Below, piece by piece: positions 16,266 through 24,797 of a DNA stretch of 36,087 nt (position 1 is its first letter; every line of letters starts with the position of its first letter). The position numbers were made by a program, and so were the translations under genes. The notes beneath the pieces were generated by a model, which searched no databases, was not told where the DNA came from, and saw nothing but the letters and a program-made list of their open reading frames with translations. The DNA is from Planctomycetota bacterium (lineage in GTDB: Bacteria > Planctomycetota > Planctomycetia > Pirellulales > Pirellulaceae). The stretch is taken from assembly GCA_003671195.1 (NCBI GenBank), contig QWPJ01000016.1, forward strand, positions 1 to 36,087, given 5' to 3'.

Positions 16266-19200
16266 TCAGTACCGAGTGATGAACTCATGCAAATTCATCA
16301 CCGCGCGCGCAACACTCGTCCAAGCAGCCAACTGCGCCGCATCGAGGTCCTCGGGAACAGGACGACTCCCTACCCCAAGCAACTCCTTGGCCGATGAGAC
16401 CGATCCGCGAAACTGCTCTAAGTGCGATCGGTACAACCCCTCCAAGACCTCCAACTCCTGGCCCGTCGGGGACCTCGACAAAGCTCGTTCAAAGGTATAA
16501 CGAAGCTTGTCCACGTCATCCCCACTGCGCCTGAGGATCAGCTCGGCAAAACTCCGTGCGGCCTCGATGTACGTCGGGTCGTTGAGCAAAACCAACGATT
16601 GAAGCGGCGTGTTGGATCGAGGACGCTCTGCGGTGCACTCCTCGCGATTCGGTGCATCAAAGACCAGCAAACTCGGATGCAAATACTGTCGCTGCCAATG
16701 CGTGTAAAGTCCTCGACGATACAACTCCTCTCCGGCCCCGTTTTGCCACTCGCGCTGAGGGAAATTCAAATATGCCCAATACCCCGAAGGCTGATAAGGC
16801 CGAACGCTCCGACCGCCGAGCTTGGTAACCAACAACCCACCAACACTCAATGCATTGTCGCGAACCATCTCGGCATCCAACCGAAACCGACCCTGATGCG
16901 CCAGATACCGATTGTAAGGATCCTTGTCCCCTACCCCCGGCTCTGCTAGGGACGAACGCTGATAAGCCTCGGTCATCAATACCGTCTTGAGCCATCGCTT
17001 GATGTCCCAACCCGTGTCGATCATCCATTGCGACAATTCGTCGAGCAACTCCGGATGGCTAGGCCACTCCCCTTGCGCTCCTAAATCATCGAGTCGACGC
17101 GATATCCCAACCCCAAAGAGCAACTTCCACAACCGATTGCTGAGGACGCGGGAGGTCAGCGGATGGTTCGGATCGACGATCCACTTGGCCAGATCCAATC
17201 GGGTCAGCCGAGCCGCAGTCCCAGTGCTCGCGTTCGGGGTCAAGGCCGCTAAAGACTCGGGGTAAGCCGGCAAGACCACTTGCCCCATCTCGTCCATCCA
17301 GTTGCCCCGGGCCAAGACCCGCACCATCCTGGGCTCGACCGCCTCGGTAACCAAACTCGTCGGAATCCGCTTCTCGAGCTCCTCGCGACTTTTGCGCAAC
17401 ACAACCAACTCTTGCCGCTGAGGCTCAAGCCTCGGAGCAATCGTTCGATAATGGGACAAAACCTTCGCTTGCTCCTGAACGCTGCGGTCCGATCGGGACT
17501 TGGCCAAAATCCCCTCGATCTCCCCTGGCAAACTCGAAGCGACTCCGACGGGCCGCTTGGCCGTCGTGACCGATATTCGAAATCGCCCGATCGTGTGATG
17601 GGGATTGTCCAAGTTCTGCCAAAGCCCTACGACGATCGACTCCCCAGGACCCATCTTCAAATCCTCGGCCGTCTGGAAGACCGCCGCATGGGCCTTGCCG
17701 ACCTGCTCCATGACCGCCCATCCCCATTGACGACCCTTCTTGTCGGCATCCAAGGCCCCAGCGACCGACCATTTGCCATAAGGGTTCCCGCCGGCTGCCC
17801 CGGTCTGCTCATAGGTCGCACTCGCATCGACCAAAGTCACAGGCTCGACCGTCCCATCGGACTTGCGATGATGCACCACAAACTCCGAAAGCACAAAATT
17901 CCCATTCCCCGCTCGTCCAGGTCCCTTGTTGGGCAACGATCCATCAGGCAAAACCTCGAGTCGAAACGCTGTGACTCCCGCAGGCAAACCGCTGGCCGTC
18001 ATCAAATAAGTGTCGTTGGCAGGATTCTTGCCGCTGGCCAAATACGATCCATCAGGCAACCCCTTGAGCGATACCCCTTCGAGCGACACCAGAGAGTCGG
18101 CTTGCAAAACCGTCCAAGGTGCCTGCGTGGCTTCCCAAGCCTCCAAATCCGAAAGCAACTCCGGAGTGTTCTGGTCGATCAAACCCTGCACCAAAGAGAT
18201 CTTCTGATCGATCGCAGCCAACTCGGCCTCCTGCGACGGACTCGGGACCTTCACATAAGGCCCCCAATTGCCATCGGCATTGGCTCCGGAGTACAACCCC
18301 CGCTCCTTGATGTCCGCAAAAAACGCACCAAAGCTATAGAAGTCCTTGGCCGAAAGGGGATCGAACTTGTGATCGTGGCACTCGGCACACCCGAGCGTGA
18401 TCCCCAACCAAGTCCCGCTGGCATTCCGCACGCGCTCGGACATGTACTTGGCCAAATACTCCCGGTCCTGAACGCCACCCTCGGCACTCATCATCCCGAG
18501 ACGGTTGTAACCCGATGCAATCCGCTGCTCGAGACTCGGCGATGGCAGCAAATCCCCTGCCAATTGCTCGATGGTGAAGGTATCGAACGGCTTGTTGGCA
18601 TTGTACGATTCAATCACATACTCGCGAAACGGCGATACACTCATCTCCTGATCCCCATGGTAGCCTACCGAATCGGCATACCGGACCAAGTCCATCCACC
18701 ACATCGCCATCCGCTCTCCGAAATGGGAGGACGCCAAGAGTCGATCGACCAGGCGCTCATAAGCCTCCGGAGACTCGTCCTGGAGATACTCCTGGACCTG
18801 CGCTTGGGTCGGCGGTAAACCGGTCAAATCAAAATACAAACGCCGCAGGAGCGTGACCCGGTCGGCCTTGGTGCCAGCCTTGAGCCCATGCTTGGTCAAC
18901 TCCCCCGAGATCAGCGCATCGATTCGATCCCGCATCGGTTCGTCGCCTGTAATCCCCGAGTTCTTGCGAGGCACAAAAGCCCAATGCCCCTCGTATTGCG
19001 CACCCTGGGATATCCACCGCTTGAGAAGTTCGATCTGCTCGGCCGTGAGCTTCTTGCCGCTCTCGAGCGGGGGCATATGAAGCTCAGCCTCCTGGGTCTC
19101 GATCCGCTCGATGAGCAAACTCTCTTGGGGTTTGCCCGCAACGACCACAGCGGCTCTGGCAGGACGATCGGACTTGTCACCGGTGCTTCCTTCGGTGCCA

Positions 19201-19397
19201 TGCAACCCCTCAAGCGTATCGAGCCGCAGACCCGCTTCGCGCTTGTTGGTGTCAGGTCCATGACAAAAAAAACAATTGTCCGATAGGATCGGGCGAATAT
19301 CCCGATTGAACGAAATCGTTTCCTGACCCAAAGCCGCAGTCGAAAACCACAACCCAGAGACAACCAACAATCGAGCTAGAACACTCCGTATCAACAT
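16266..19397 (-). CDS. PSCyt1-DUF1549-DUF1553 secreted cytochrome-like protein
   Basis: The 1043-residue product has a Sec signal peptide cleaved near residue 24. The PSCyt1 domain follows, with the heme c motif CFFCH (42-46) and a possible axial Met in HMPP (108). DUF1549 (PSCyt2) covers about 155-345 and contains a second CxxCH, CAECH (337-341). A beta-rich insert at about 410-620 carries features of a ligand-binding module. DUF1553 (PSD1) covers the C-terminal third, beginning near the LAKWIVDPNHPLTSRVLSNRLWK block. The family's role is unproven, with links to polysaccharide degradation proposed from gene context. GAGGA precedes the ATG at 19397. It sits between wrbA and DUF1501 in one transcriptional direction. 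Confidence 0.95.
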   Translation of the reverse strand: MLIRSVLARLLVVSGLWFSTAALGQETISFNRDIRPILSDNCFFCHGPDTNKREAGLRLDTLEGLHGTEGSTGDKSDRPARAAVVVAGKPQESLLIERIETQEAELHMPPLESGKKLTAEQIELLKRWISQGAQYEGHWAFVPRKNSGITGDEPMRDRIDALISGELTKHGLKAGTKADRVTLLRRLYFDLTGLPPTQAQVQEYLQDESPEAYERLVDRLLASSHFGERMAMWWMDLVRYADSVGYHGDQEMSVSPFREYVIESYNANKPFDTFTIEQLAGDLLPSPSLEQRIASGYNRLGMMSAEGGVQDREYLAKYMSERVRNASGTWLGITLGCAECHDHKFDPLSAKDFYSFGAFFADIKERGLYSGANADGNWGPYVKVPSPSQEAELAAIDQKISLVQGLIDQNTPELLSDLEAWEATQAPWTVLQADSLVSLEGVSLKGLPDGSYLASGKNPANDTYLMTASGLPAGVTAFRLEVLPDGSLPNKGPGRAGNGNFVLSEFVVHHRKSDGTVEPVTLVDASATYEQTGAAGGNPYGKWSVAGALDADKKGRQWGWAVMEQVGKAHAAVFQTAEDLKMGPGESIVVGLWQNLDNPHHTIGRFRISVTTAKRPVGVASSLPGEIEGILAKSRSDRSVQEQAKVLSHYRTIAPRLEPQRQELVVLRKSREELEKRIPTSLVTEAVEPRMVRVLARGNWMDEMGQVVLPAYPESLAALTPNASTGTAARLTRLDLAKWIVDPNHPLTSRVLSNRLWKLLFGVGISRRLDDLGAQGEWPSHPELLDELSQWMIDTGWDIKRWLKTVLMTEAYQRSSLAEPGVGDKDPYNRYLAHQGRFRLDAEMVRDNALSVGGLLVTKLGGRSVRPYQPSGYWAYLNFPQREWQNGAGEELYRRGLYTHWQRQYLHPSLLVFDAPNREECTAERPRSNTPLQSLVLLNDPTYIEAARSFAELILRRSGDDVDKLRYTFERALSRSPTGQELEVLEGLYRSHLEQFRGSVSSAKELLGVGSRPVPEDLDAAQLAAWTSVARAVMNLHEFITRY

Positions 19398-19429
19398 GAC
19401 GATCCTCAGAGTCCTTAAGATGGTTCGTT

Positions 19430-20005
19430 TTAAGTCCGCTGCCAGCGATGGGTCGCATCGGCGATCCGCTGACCGAAGAGCCTAGCGGTCTGCCGGTCCC
19501 CTTCGAATAAGTTCGTTTGGTCCGCTTCGCTCTGAGCCATAAGGCCCAGATAGGAGCCGAGTCGGTTGATTTGCTCGGGAGAACTCCCCTCGGGCCGTAT
19601 CCCCAAGCCTACCCAAAGCATTCCGTGCTGCATGGCCTGGATCATCAATCCCTCGAGCGTATTGAGCTTGTCCCCCGAGAGACCTTGCGAATGGGTAAAT
19701 CCCGCCGCGAGCTTGTTCCTCCAAGCTTGCTCGTACCAAATGCCCCCGCAAGCATCGATAAAGGCTTTGTACTGGGCTGCTATTCCACCCATGTAGGTCG
19801 GGGTGCCGAAGACAATCGTATCGGACCGCTGCAAGCCGGCCAGGATCTCCTCGTTCTTCCAGCGGCCGTCGCGAAGGTCGGATCCCTCGATCCGCCAAAG
19901 CACCGCCGCAGTCTGCGGCACACTTCGAACCCCCTCGGCGATCCCATGGGCCAATTGCTGGGTATGCCCACCCGAGGAAAAATAAACAATTGCTACGTTT
20001 TTCAT
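19430..20005 (-). CDS. wrbA: WrbA-like flavodoxin-fold NAD(P)H:quinone oxidoreductase
   Basis: The 191-residue protein has the flavodoxin-like layout: an FMN phosphate loop SSGGHTQ (10-16), FGTPTYMGGIAAQYKAF (about 69-85) and AAGFTHSQGLSGDK (about 101-114). WrbA-type enzymes reduce quinones by two electrons and limit radical formation. The start at 20005 is the ATG of MKNVAIVYF, which begins the first strand; upstream in-frame codons give an unrelated extension. It is the first gene of a four-gene reverse-strand block and is divergent from the superoxide dismutase gene. Assignment to WrbA itself, rather than a general flavodoxin family member, is probable. Confidence 0.88.
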   Translation of the reverse strand: MKNVAIVYFSSGGHTQQLAHGIAEGVRSVPQTAAVLWRIEGSDLRDGRWKNEEILAGLQRSDTIVFGTPTYMGGIAAQYKAFIDACGGIWYEQAWRNKLAAGFTHSQGLSGDKLNTLEGLMIQAMQHGMLWVGLGIRPEGSSPEQINRLGSYLGLMAQSEADQTNLFEGDRQTARLFGQRIADATHRWQRT

Positions 20006-20167
20006 CCTGTTTTGATCCCTTGAGTCCCCCTGGGCCAGTCGTTTCAACGGCCCTGGCACTGGCGAAAAAACCACTCCTGGCGTAAGTTAATCCCATCGCA
20101 CGGTCGAGACCCTATACTATACTCGATCGCTTGAACCTATGTTCGTCTTCCTCCAGGAGCCTCCACA
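20006..20167. promoter_or_regulatory. Divergent promoter region between wrbA and sod
   Basis: This 162-base spacer must hold promoters for both directions. It contains TATACTATACT at about 20114-20124. The repeated TATACT resembles a forward -10 box and its complement gives TATAGT on the reverse strand, but neither has a convincing -35. Around 20030-20060 GGGCC and GGCCC can form a hairpin in the wrbA leader. A clear AGGAG lies before the sod ATG. Confidence 0.4.
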
Positions 20168-20797
20168 ATGCCTTTTACGCTTGCACCCCTGCCTTACGCA
20201 TCCAATGCAATGGAACCCCACATCGATGCCCAAACGATGGAAATCCACCACGGCAAGCACCATCAAGCCTACGTCAATAACTTGAACAAGGCCCTCGAAG
20301 GCACCCCGTTTGAAAACAAATCGATCGAAGAGATCGTCGGCAACCTTGCGGCCATTCCTGACGAAAAGCGGGGCGCGGTTCGCAATAACGGTGGCGGGCA
20401 CTGGAACCACACCTTCTTCTGGAACATCATCGGCTGGAACGCCGGCGGAAAACCCTCCGGAGCCCTCCTCGCCGATATCGAAGCGACCTTCGGAAGCTTC
20501 GATGCATTCAAAGAAAAATTCGCCGCCGCTGGCGTCGGACGCTTCGGCTCGGGTTGGGCTTGGCTGGTCGTCAACAACGGCAAGCTCGAAATCGGGTCGA
20601 CACCCAATCAAGACTCGCCTCTGATGGGCAAGGCCATCGCAGGAATCGAAGGCACCCCTATCCTAGCTCTGGACGTCTGGGAACATGCCTACTACCTCAA
20701 GTATCAAAACCGAAGACCAGATTACATCGCTGCTTTCTGGAACGTCGTGAATTGGAACGAAGTTTCCAAGCGATACGAAGCGGCAAAGAAGGGCTAG
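20168..20797 (+). CDS. sodA: Superoxide dismutase, Mn-type (Fe/Mn family)
   Basis: The enzyme dismutates superoxide to oxygen and peroxide. At 209 residues it has normal length, with metal ligands H27 (MEIHH), H81 (WNHTFFW), D169 and H173 (DVWEHAYY). Metal preference: the Gln that contacts the active-site solvent is in TPNQDSP (Q148), and the position used by Fe-enzymes (before WNHTF) has Gly-Gly-Gly-His, a pattern of Mn enzymes. Cambialistic activity is still possible. No signal peptide, so cytoplasmic. CAGGAG before the ATG is a good Shine-Dalgarno site. The DUF808 gene begins only 9 bases downstream, so both are almost certainly co-transcribed. Confidence 0.95.
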   Translation: MPFTLAPLPYASNAMEPHIDAQTMEIHHGKHHQAYVNNLNKALEGTPFENKSIEEIVGNLAAIPDEKRGAVRNNGGGHWNHTFFWNIIGWNAGGKPSGALLADIEATFGSFDAFKEKFAAAGVGRFGSGWAWLVVNNGKLEIGSTPNQDSPLMGKAIAGIEGTPILALDVWEHAYYLKYQNRRPDYIAAFWNVVNWNEVSKRYEAAKKG

Positions 20798-20806
20798 TCA
20801 GCCACC

Positions 20807-21766
20807 ATGGCAGGCGCTACGCTCCTTACCCTTCTAGACGATATCGCGTCGATCCTAGACGATGTTTCGACGATGAGCCAAGTCGCTATCAACAAGACCG
20901 CAGGGGTCTTGGGAGACGACTTGGCTCTCAACGCCAAACAAGTCACAGGGCTTTCGGCCGATCGCGAACTGCCTGTGGTGTGGAAAGTCGCCGTCGGCTC
21001 GGCCGTCAACAAAGCCATCCTCATCCCGGCCGCTCTTGCCATCAGCGCCCTGGCCCCGTGGGCCATCAAACCCCTGCTGATGCTCGGAGGAATCTATCTG
21101 TGCTACGAAGGGGTCGAGAAGATCCTTCACTCTTGGCTACACCCCAAAACCGACAAAGATATCTCCCAGTCTCGCTCCGAACGCCTCCAAGCGATCCATG
21201 ACCCCGACGTCGATCCGGTCAAACTAGAGAAAACAAAAATCCAAGGTGCGATCCGCACCGATTTTATCCTCTCGGCCGAAATCATCGTCATCACCCTCGG
21301 GACCCTCGTCGGTCAACCCTTCTCGGTCACCCTCGGTGTTCTGCTTGCCGTCGGAACTCTGATGACCGTCGGCGTCTACGGACTGGTCGCAGGCATTGTC
21401 AAACTCGATGATCTAGGACTCCATTGGCTGACCCTCAAAGGGTCGAGCTCCACGGATCAGATCCTCAAAAAACTAGGCGCGGCCATCTTGTGGTTCGCTC
21501 CCTACTTGCTCCGCTTTTTGGCCGTCGCCGGAACCGCTGCGATGTTCCTCGTCGGCGGTGGAATCATCACCCATCAGTTCGACTCGCTCCACCACTTGAG
21601 CGAATCGTTCGCTCATGCGATGCACGCGATCCCTGCGATCGGGGCCCCGCTGAGTTGGCTGGCCCCGTTGCTCTTCGACTTCCTGTTCGGCATCGTTGCC
21701 GGCGCTGCTGTGGTCGCTGCGATTCATCTCTATAAAATTGTTTTCGGTGGATCCGACGAGTCATGA
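20807..21766 (+). CDS. DUF808 (YedI-type) inner membrane protein
   Basis: The 319-residue product matches the DUF808/YedI family: MAGATLLTLLDDIASILDDVSTMSQVAINKTAGVLGDDLALN is the family's N-terminus (first 40 residues). Several hydrophobic helices follow, at about 65-100, 155-205, 230-260 and 280-310, giving an integral membrane protein. Function is unknown. The stop codon overlaps the ATG of the ABC ATPase by 4 bases (ATGA at 21763), so these two genes are translationally coupled. It follows sod by 9 bases. Confidence 0.92.
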   Translation: MAGATLLTLLDDIASILDDVSTMSQVAINKTAGVLGDDLALNAKQVTGLSADRELPVVWKVAVGSAVNKAILIPAALAISALAPWAIKPLLMLGGIYLCYEGVEKILHSWLHPKTDKDISQSRSERLQAIHDPDVDPVKLEKTKIQGAIRTDFILSAEIIVITLGTLVGQPFSVTLGVLLAVGTLMTVGVYGLVAGIVKLDDLGLHWLTLKGSSSTDQILKKLGAAILWFAPYLLRFLAVAGTAAMFLVGGGIITHQFDSLHHLSESFAHAMHAIPAIGAPLSWLAPLLFDFLFGIVAGAAVVAAIHLYKIVFGGSDES

Positions 21767-22689
21767 GCGATTACGCCCTAGAAGTCCGCAATGTCTCTCA
21801 CCGCTTCGGCGACTTTCCCGTTCTTGACCAAATCAATCTGAAAATCTGGCCCGGTCAAATCGTCGCGATCGTCGGTCCGAGCGGCTGCGGTAAAAGCACC
21901 CTTCTCAAAGCCATCCTCGGTACCCATCCACCCACCGAAGGCCAAATCCTCGCCGACGGACAACCCGTCATCGGCCCGACTCGCAACGTCGGAATCGTTT
22001 ACCAACAATACTCCCTTTACGATTTCTTGACAGCCGAAGCCAACGTCGCCTTCGGACTGAAACTCGATCAAAGCTCCTTCTTCAGCCGATGCTTCCTGTT
22101 CCCGAAATACCTCAAACAACGGCGAGAACACCTCAAGCAATCCCGGGATTTTCTCAAGCAAGTCGGCCTCGAACACGCTTGCGGAAAATACCCCCGCGAA
22201 ATGTCCGGCGGAATGAAACAACGCGTGGCCGTCGCCCAAGCCCTCATCATGCGACCCAAAGTCGTCTTGCTCGATGAACCCTTCGGCGCCCTGGATGAAG
22301 CCATGCGAGAAGACCTCCAGTACATGCTCCTGGGCTTCTATCAACAAAACCTTCAACGCAAACGCGAAGGCAAACGACCCGAATACACCATCCTCATGGT
22401 CACCCACGAACTCAACGAAGCGATCTTCGTGGCCGACCGAGTCATCGGAATGTCACGCTTCCATAACGAGGGCAACCAAGGCGCCACGATCGTTTACGAC
22501 AAACCCTGTCCGGTCTTTCATCCCGACGAACCGAAAGACTACTCCAAATTCTTCGAACAACGCGAAGAACTCAGGCGCGCGGTATTCGACGATGAATACA
22601 TCAAAGATAGAAACAAATACGTTACCTTCTGGAACGATCTGAGCCGATTGGCCGAAGGCCAATCCATGCAACCGAGCAACCCATCATGA
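21763..22689 (+). CDS. ABC transporter ATPase, nitrate/taurine-type
   Basis: A 308-residue ATPase with all nucleotide-binding motifs: Walker A GPSGCGKST (38-46), Q-loop YQQYS (80-84), signature MSGGMKQR (147-154), Walker B VVLLDEP (167-173) and H-loop MVTHE (212-216). The family relation is to SsuB/TauB/NrtD-type subunits. After the ATPase core, about 75 residues (about 235-308) form a charged extension with DDEYIKDRNKYVTFWNDL. No permease or substrate-binding gene is adjacent. Instead the gene is chained by ATGA overlaps to the DUF808 protein upstream and to the secreted hydrolase downstream. DUF808 might serve as the membrane partner, but that is inference. Confidence 0.93.
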   Translation: MSDYALEVRNVSHRFGDFPVLDQINLKIWPGQIVAIVGPSGCGKSTLLKAILGTHPPTEGQILADGQPVIGPTRNVGIVYQQYSLYDFLTAEANVAFGLKLDQSSFFSRCFLFPKYLKQRREHLKQSRDFLKQVGLEHACGKYPREMSGGMKQRVAVAQALIMRPKVVLLDEPFGALDEAMREDLQYMLLGFYQQNLQRKREGKRPEYTILMVTHELNEAIFVADRVIGMSRFHNEGNQGATIVYDKPCPVFHPDEPKDYSKFFEQREELRRAVFDDEYIKDRNKYVTFWNDLSRLAEGQSMQPSNPS

Positions 22690-24608
22690 AACTCAATAGC
22701 CCTCGATCCAACATGCTGAAATTCAACCTCGCATTCGCACTCGTGTGCCTTGCACAAAGCCTCTGCCTCGCCCAAGACTCCTCGCCCTCGACAAACGCTA
22801 AGCCAGCGGCAGGCTCCAAACCAGTCTTCGTCGATGGACTGGCCCAAGTCGTCGAGGCCTTCAAGTCCGACTGGGTCCAACACGACCTGTTCGTAGAAAC
22901 CGAATTCGATTCCGACCAAGACGGCAAACCCGATCGGGTCCATGTCAGTGTCACTCGACCCAACCCAACGCAGACCGAGGGCTTGAAAGTCCCCGTGATC
23001 TACCAATCGAGCCCTTATTACGCAGGCATGGGATCGACCTCTCCAGAACACATGTGGAGCCCCCGACAGAACCTGAATTCTCCACCCCCCAAACACGCAA
23101 CACCTCCAGCGATCCCGCAAGAATCCAAAAGGCCGCGTCTCAACGGCGAACATCTCGCCGAATGGGTCCCACGCGGCTTTGCCGTCGTCCACTCGTCCTC
23201 CCCAGGCACCGGGCTGTCCCAAGGCTGCCCCACCGTCGGCGGACCCAACGAATCGCTCGCTCCCAAAGCCGTCATCGACTGGCTCAACGGACGGGCCAAA
23301 GGCTTCACAAGCGTCGATGGCAACGAAGAAGTCAAAGCCGATTGGTGCACAGGAAAGGTCGGAATGATCGGCACCTCCTACAATGGAACCCTCTGCCTTG
23401 CGGCCGCGACAACCGGCGTCGATGGACTCGAATGCATCGTTCCTGTCGCTCCGAATACCTCCTACTACCACTACTACCGCTCCAACGGACTGGTTCGCCA
23501 CCCAGGCGGATACATGGGCGAGGACATCGACGTTCTGTACGACTTCATCCACTCAGGATACGACGCCTCGAGAAACTTCTGCGATTGCAACATCCGCGAC
23601 GATGGCATGCTCAAAAACTTCGACCGAACCAACGGCGACTACAACGAATTCTGGAAAAGTCGCGACTACATCCATCAACTCGACCACATGAAGGCAGCAC
23701 TCCTTATGGCCCATGCCTTCAACGACTGGAACGTCATGCCCGAACATAGCTACCGCATCTACCAAGCGGCCCAAAAGAAAGGCTTGCCATGCAAAATCTA
23801 CTACCACCAAGGTGGCCATGGCGGACAACCACCAGTCCAACTCCTCAACCAATGGTTCTCCCATTTCCTCTACGGCCAAGACAATAAAGTCATGGACCTG
23901 CCCAACGCTTGGATCGTCCGCGAAGGCAAACGAAACAGCAAACCCGAATCCTACAGCGATTTCCCAAACCCCGATGCCAAAGTCGTCACGTTCAAACCCC
24001 AAGGGCAAGGCAAACGCGTCGGGCAATTGACCCCAGCCCTCATGGCCAATGAAGATCCCTCAAGCAGCAACCCTCAAGCCGACTCGCAAGGGCTCGACGA
24101 TGTCATCGATAACTTCTCCTTCAGCGTCCCTCAGTTGATCCAAGCCGAATGGAGCAACCACCGACTCCTCTACGCTACCCCAAAACTCACCGCCCCTTTG
24201 CACCTCTCGGGCCTCTCTCGCATCAAACTTCGAATCGCCTGCGATCGCCCAACGGCATGCCTCTCGGTCTGGCTCGTCTCGTTGCCCTGGACCAACAGCG
24301 AACGGATCACCGATGATGTCATCACCCGAGGCTGGGCAGACCCTGCCAACGCCGATTCAATCTGGACCGAAGAACCCATGATCCCAGGCCAATTCCGAGA
24401 TGTCGAATTCGAACTCCAACCCGACGACCAAATCCTCCAACCCGGCGAACAAATCGGCCTGGTTCTGGTCTCAAGCGACCGAGACTTCACCCTCTGGCCT
24501 GAACCCGGAACGCGACTGCAATTCCAGATCGATCAATGCCAACTCGACCTACCCATCGTCGGTGGTCTAGAGGCTTACACTAAAGCGATCGATTCGTCAA
24601 GTCCTTGA
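22686..24608 (+). CDS. Secreted CocE/NonD family (S15) serine hydrolase, PepX-type
   Basis: The 640-residue protein has an N-terminal signal peptide (about residues 10-30, cut near LAQ). The alpha/beta-hydrolase domain has the nucleophile S231 in GTSYNG (229-234), a probable acid D347 in HAFNDWNV, and the base H378 in HQGGHGG. The C-terminal third is a beta-rich domain typical of the PepX C-terminal jelly roll. Family members cleave Xaa-Pro dipeptides, esters or cephalosporin side chains; the substrate is not predictable here. A second start, M10 at 22713, would give a tighter signal peptide. The ATG at 22686 overlaps the ABC ATPase stop (ATGA). Confidence 0.88.
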   Translation: MKLNSPRSNMLKFNLAFALVCLAQSLCLAQDSSPSTNAKPAAGSKPVFVDGLAQVVEAFKSDWVQHDLFVETEFDSDQDGKPDRVHVSVTRPNPTQTEGLKVPVIYQSSPYYAGMGSTSPEHMWSPRQNLNSPPPKHATPPAIPQESKRPRLNGEHLAEWVPRGFAVVHSSSPGTGLSQGCPTVGGPNESLAPKAVIDWLNGRAKGFTSVDGNEEVKADWCTGKVGMIGTSYNGTLCLAAATTGVDGLECIVPVAPNTSYYHYYRSNGLVRHPGGYMGEDIDVLYDFIHSGYDASRNFCDCNIRDDGMLKNFDRTNGDYNEFWKSRDYIHQLDHMKAALLMAHAFNDWNVMPEHSYRIYQAAQKKGLPCKIYYHQGGHGGQPPVQLLNQWFSHFLYGQDNKVMDLPNAWIVREGKRNSKPESYSDFPNPDAKVVTFKPQGQGKRVGQLTPALMANEDPSSSNPQADSQGLDDVIDNFSFSVPQLIQAEWSNHRLLYATPKLTAPLHLSGLSRIKLRIACDRPTACLSVWLVSLPWTNSERITDDVITRGWADPANADSIWTEEPMIPGQFRDVEFELQPDDQILQPGEQIGLVLVSSDRDFTLWPEPGTRLQFQIDQCQLDLPIVGGLEAYTKAIDSSSP

Positions 24609-24797
24609 ACCTTCCAGTCAAGTAAATCCTTGATGCATTTCAAGGGACCTCGGATCGGGCAAGTTGGTTTTGCAAGCAATCCAACGCGCTGACTTATCTG
24701 CCAAGCACACTCGATTTCGCCTTGCCAAGTTCCCCGGATCGACCACACTAGACGGTTTGCACTTCGAGATTACCCATCGATAGATCCAGCACTCTGC
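24609..24797. other. Spacer before the SNF2 gene
   Basis: No gene is visible in this 189-base spacer. GTTGG (24663-24667) and CCAAC (24681-24685) can pair, with TTGC and GCAA inside, giving a modest hairpin. No T tract follows, so I do not call it a terminator. I see no convincing promoter. Confidence 0.4.

Noticed and set aside
17280..18818. 512-codon open frame opposite the PSCyt1/DUF1553 gene
   Set aside because: Its sequence is Arg/Pro-rich with no domain, while the opposite strand is a well-matched family protein.
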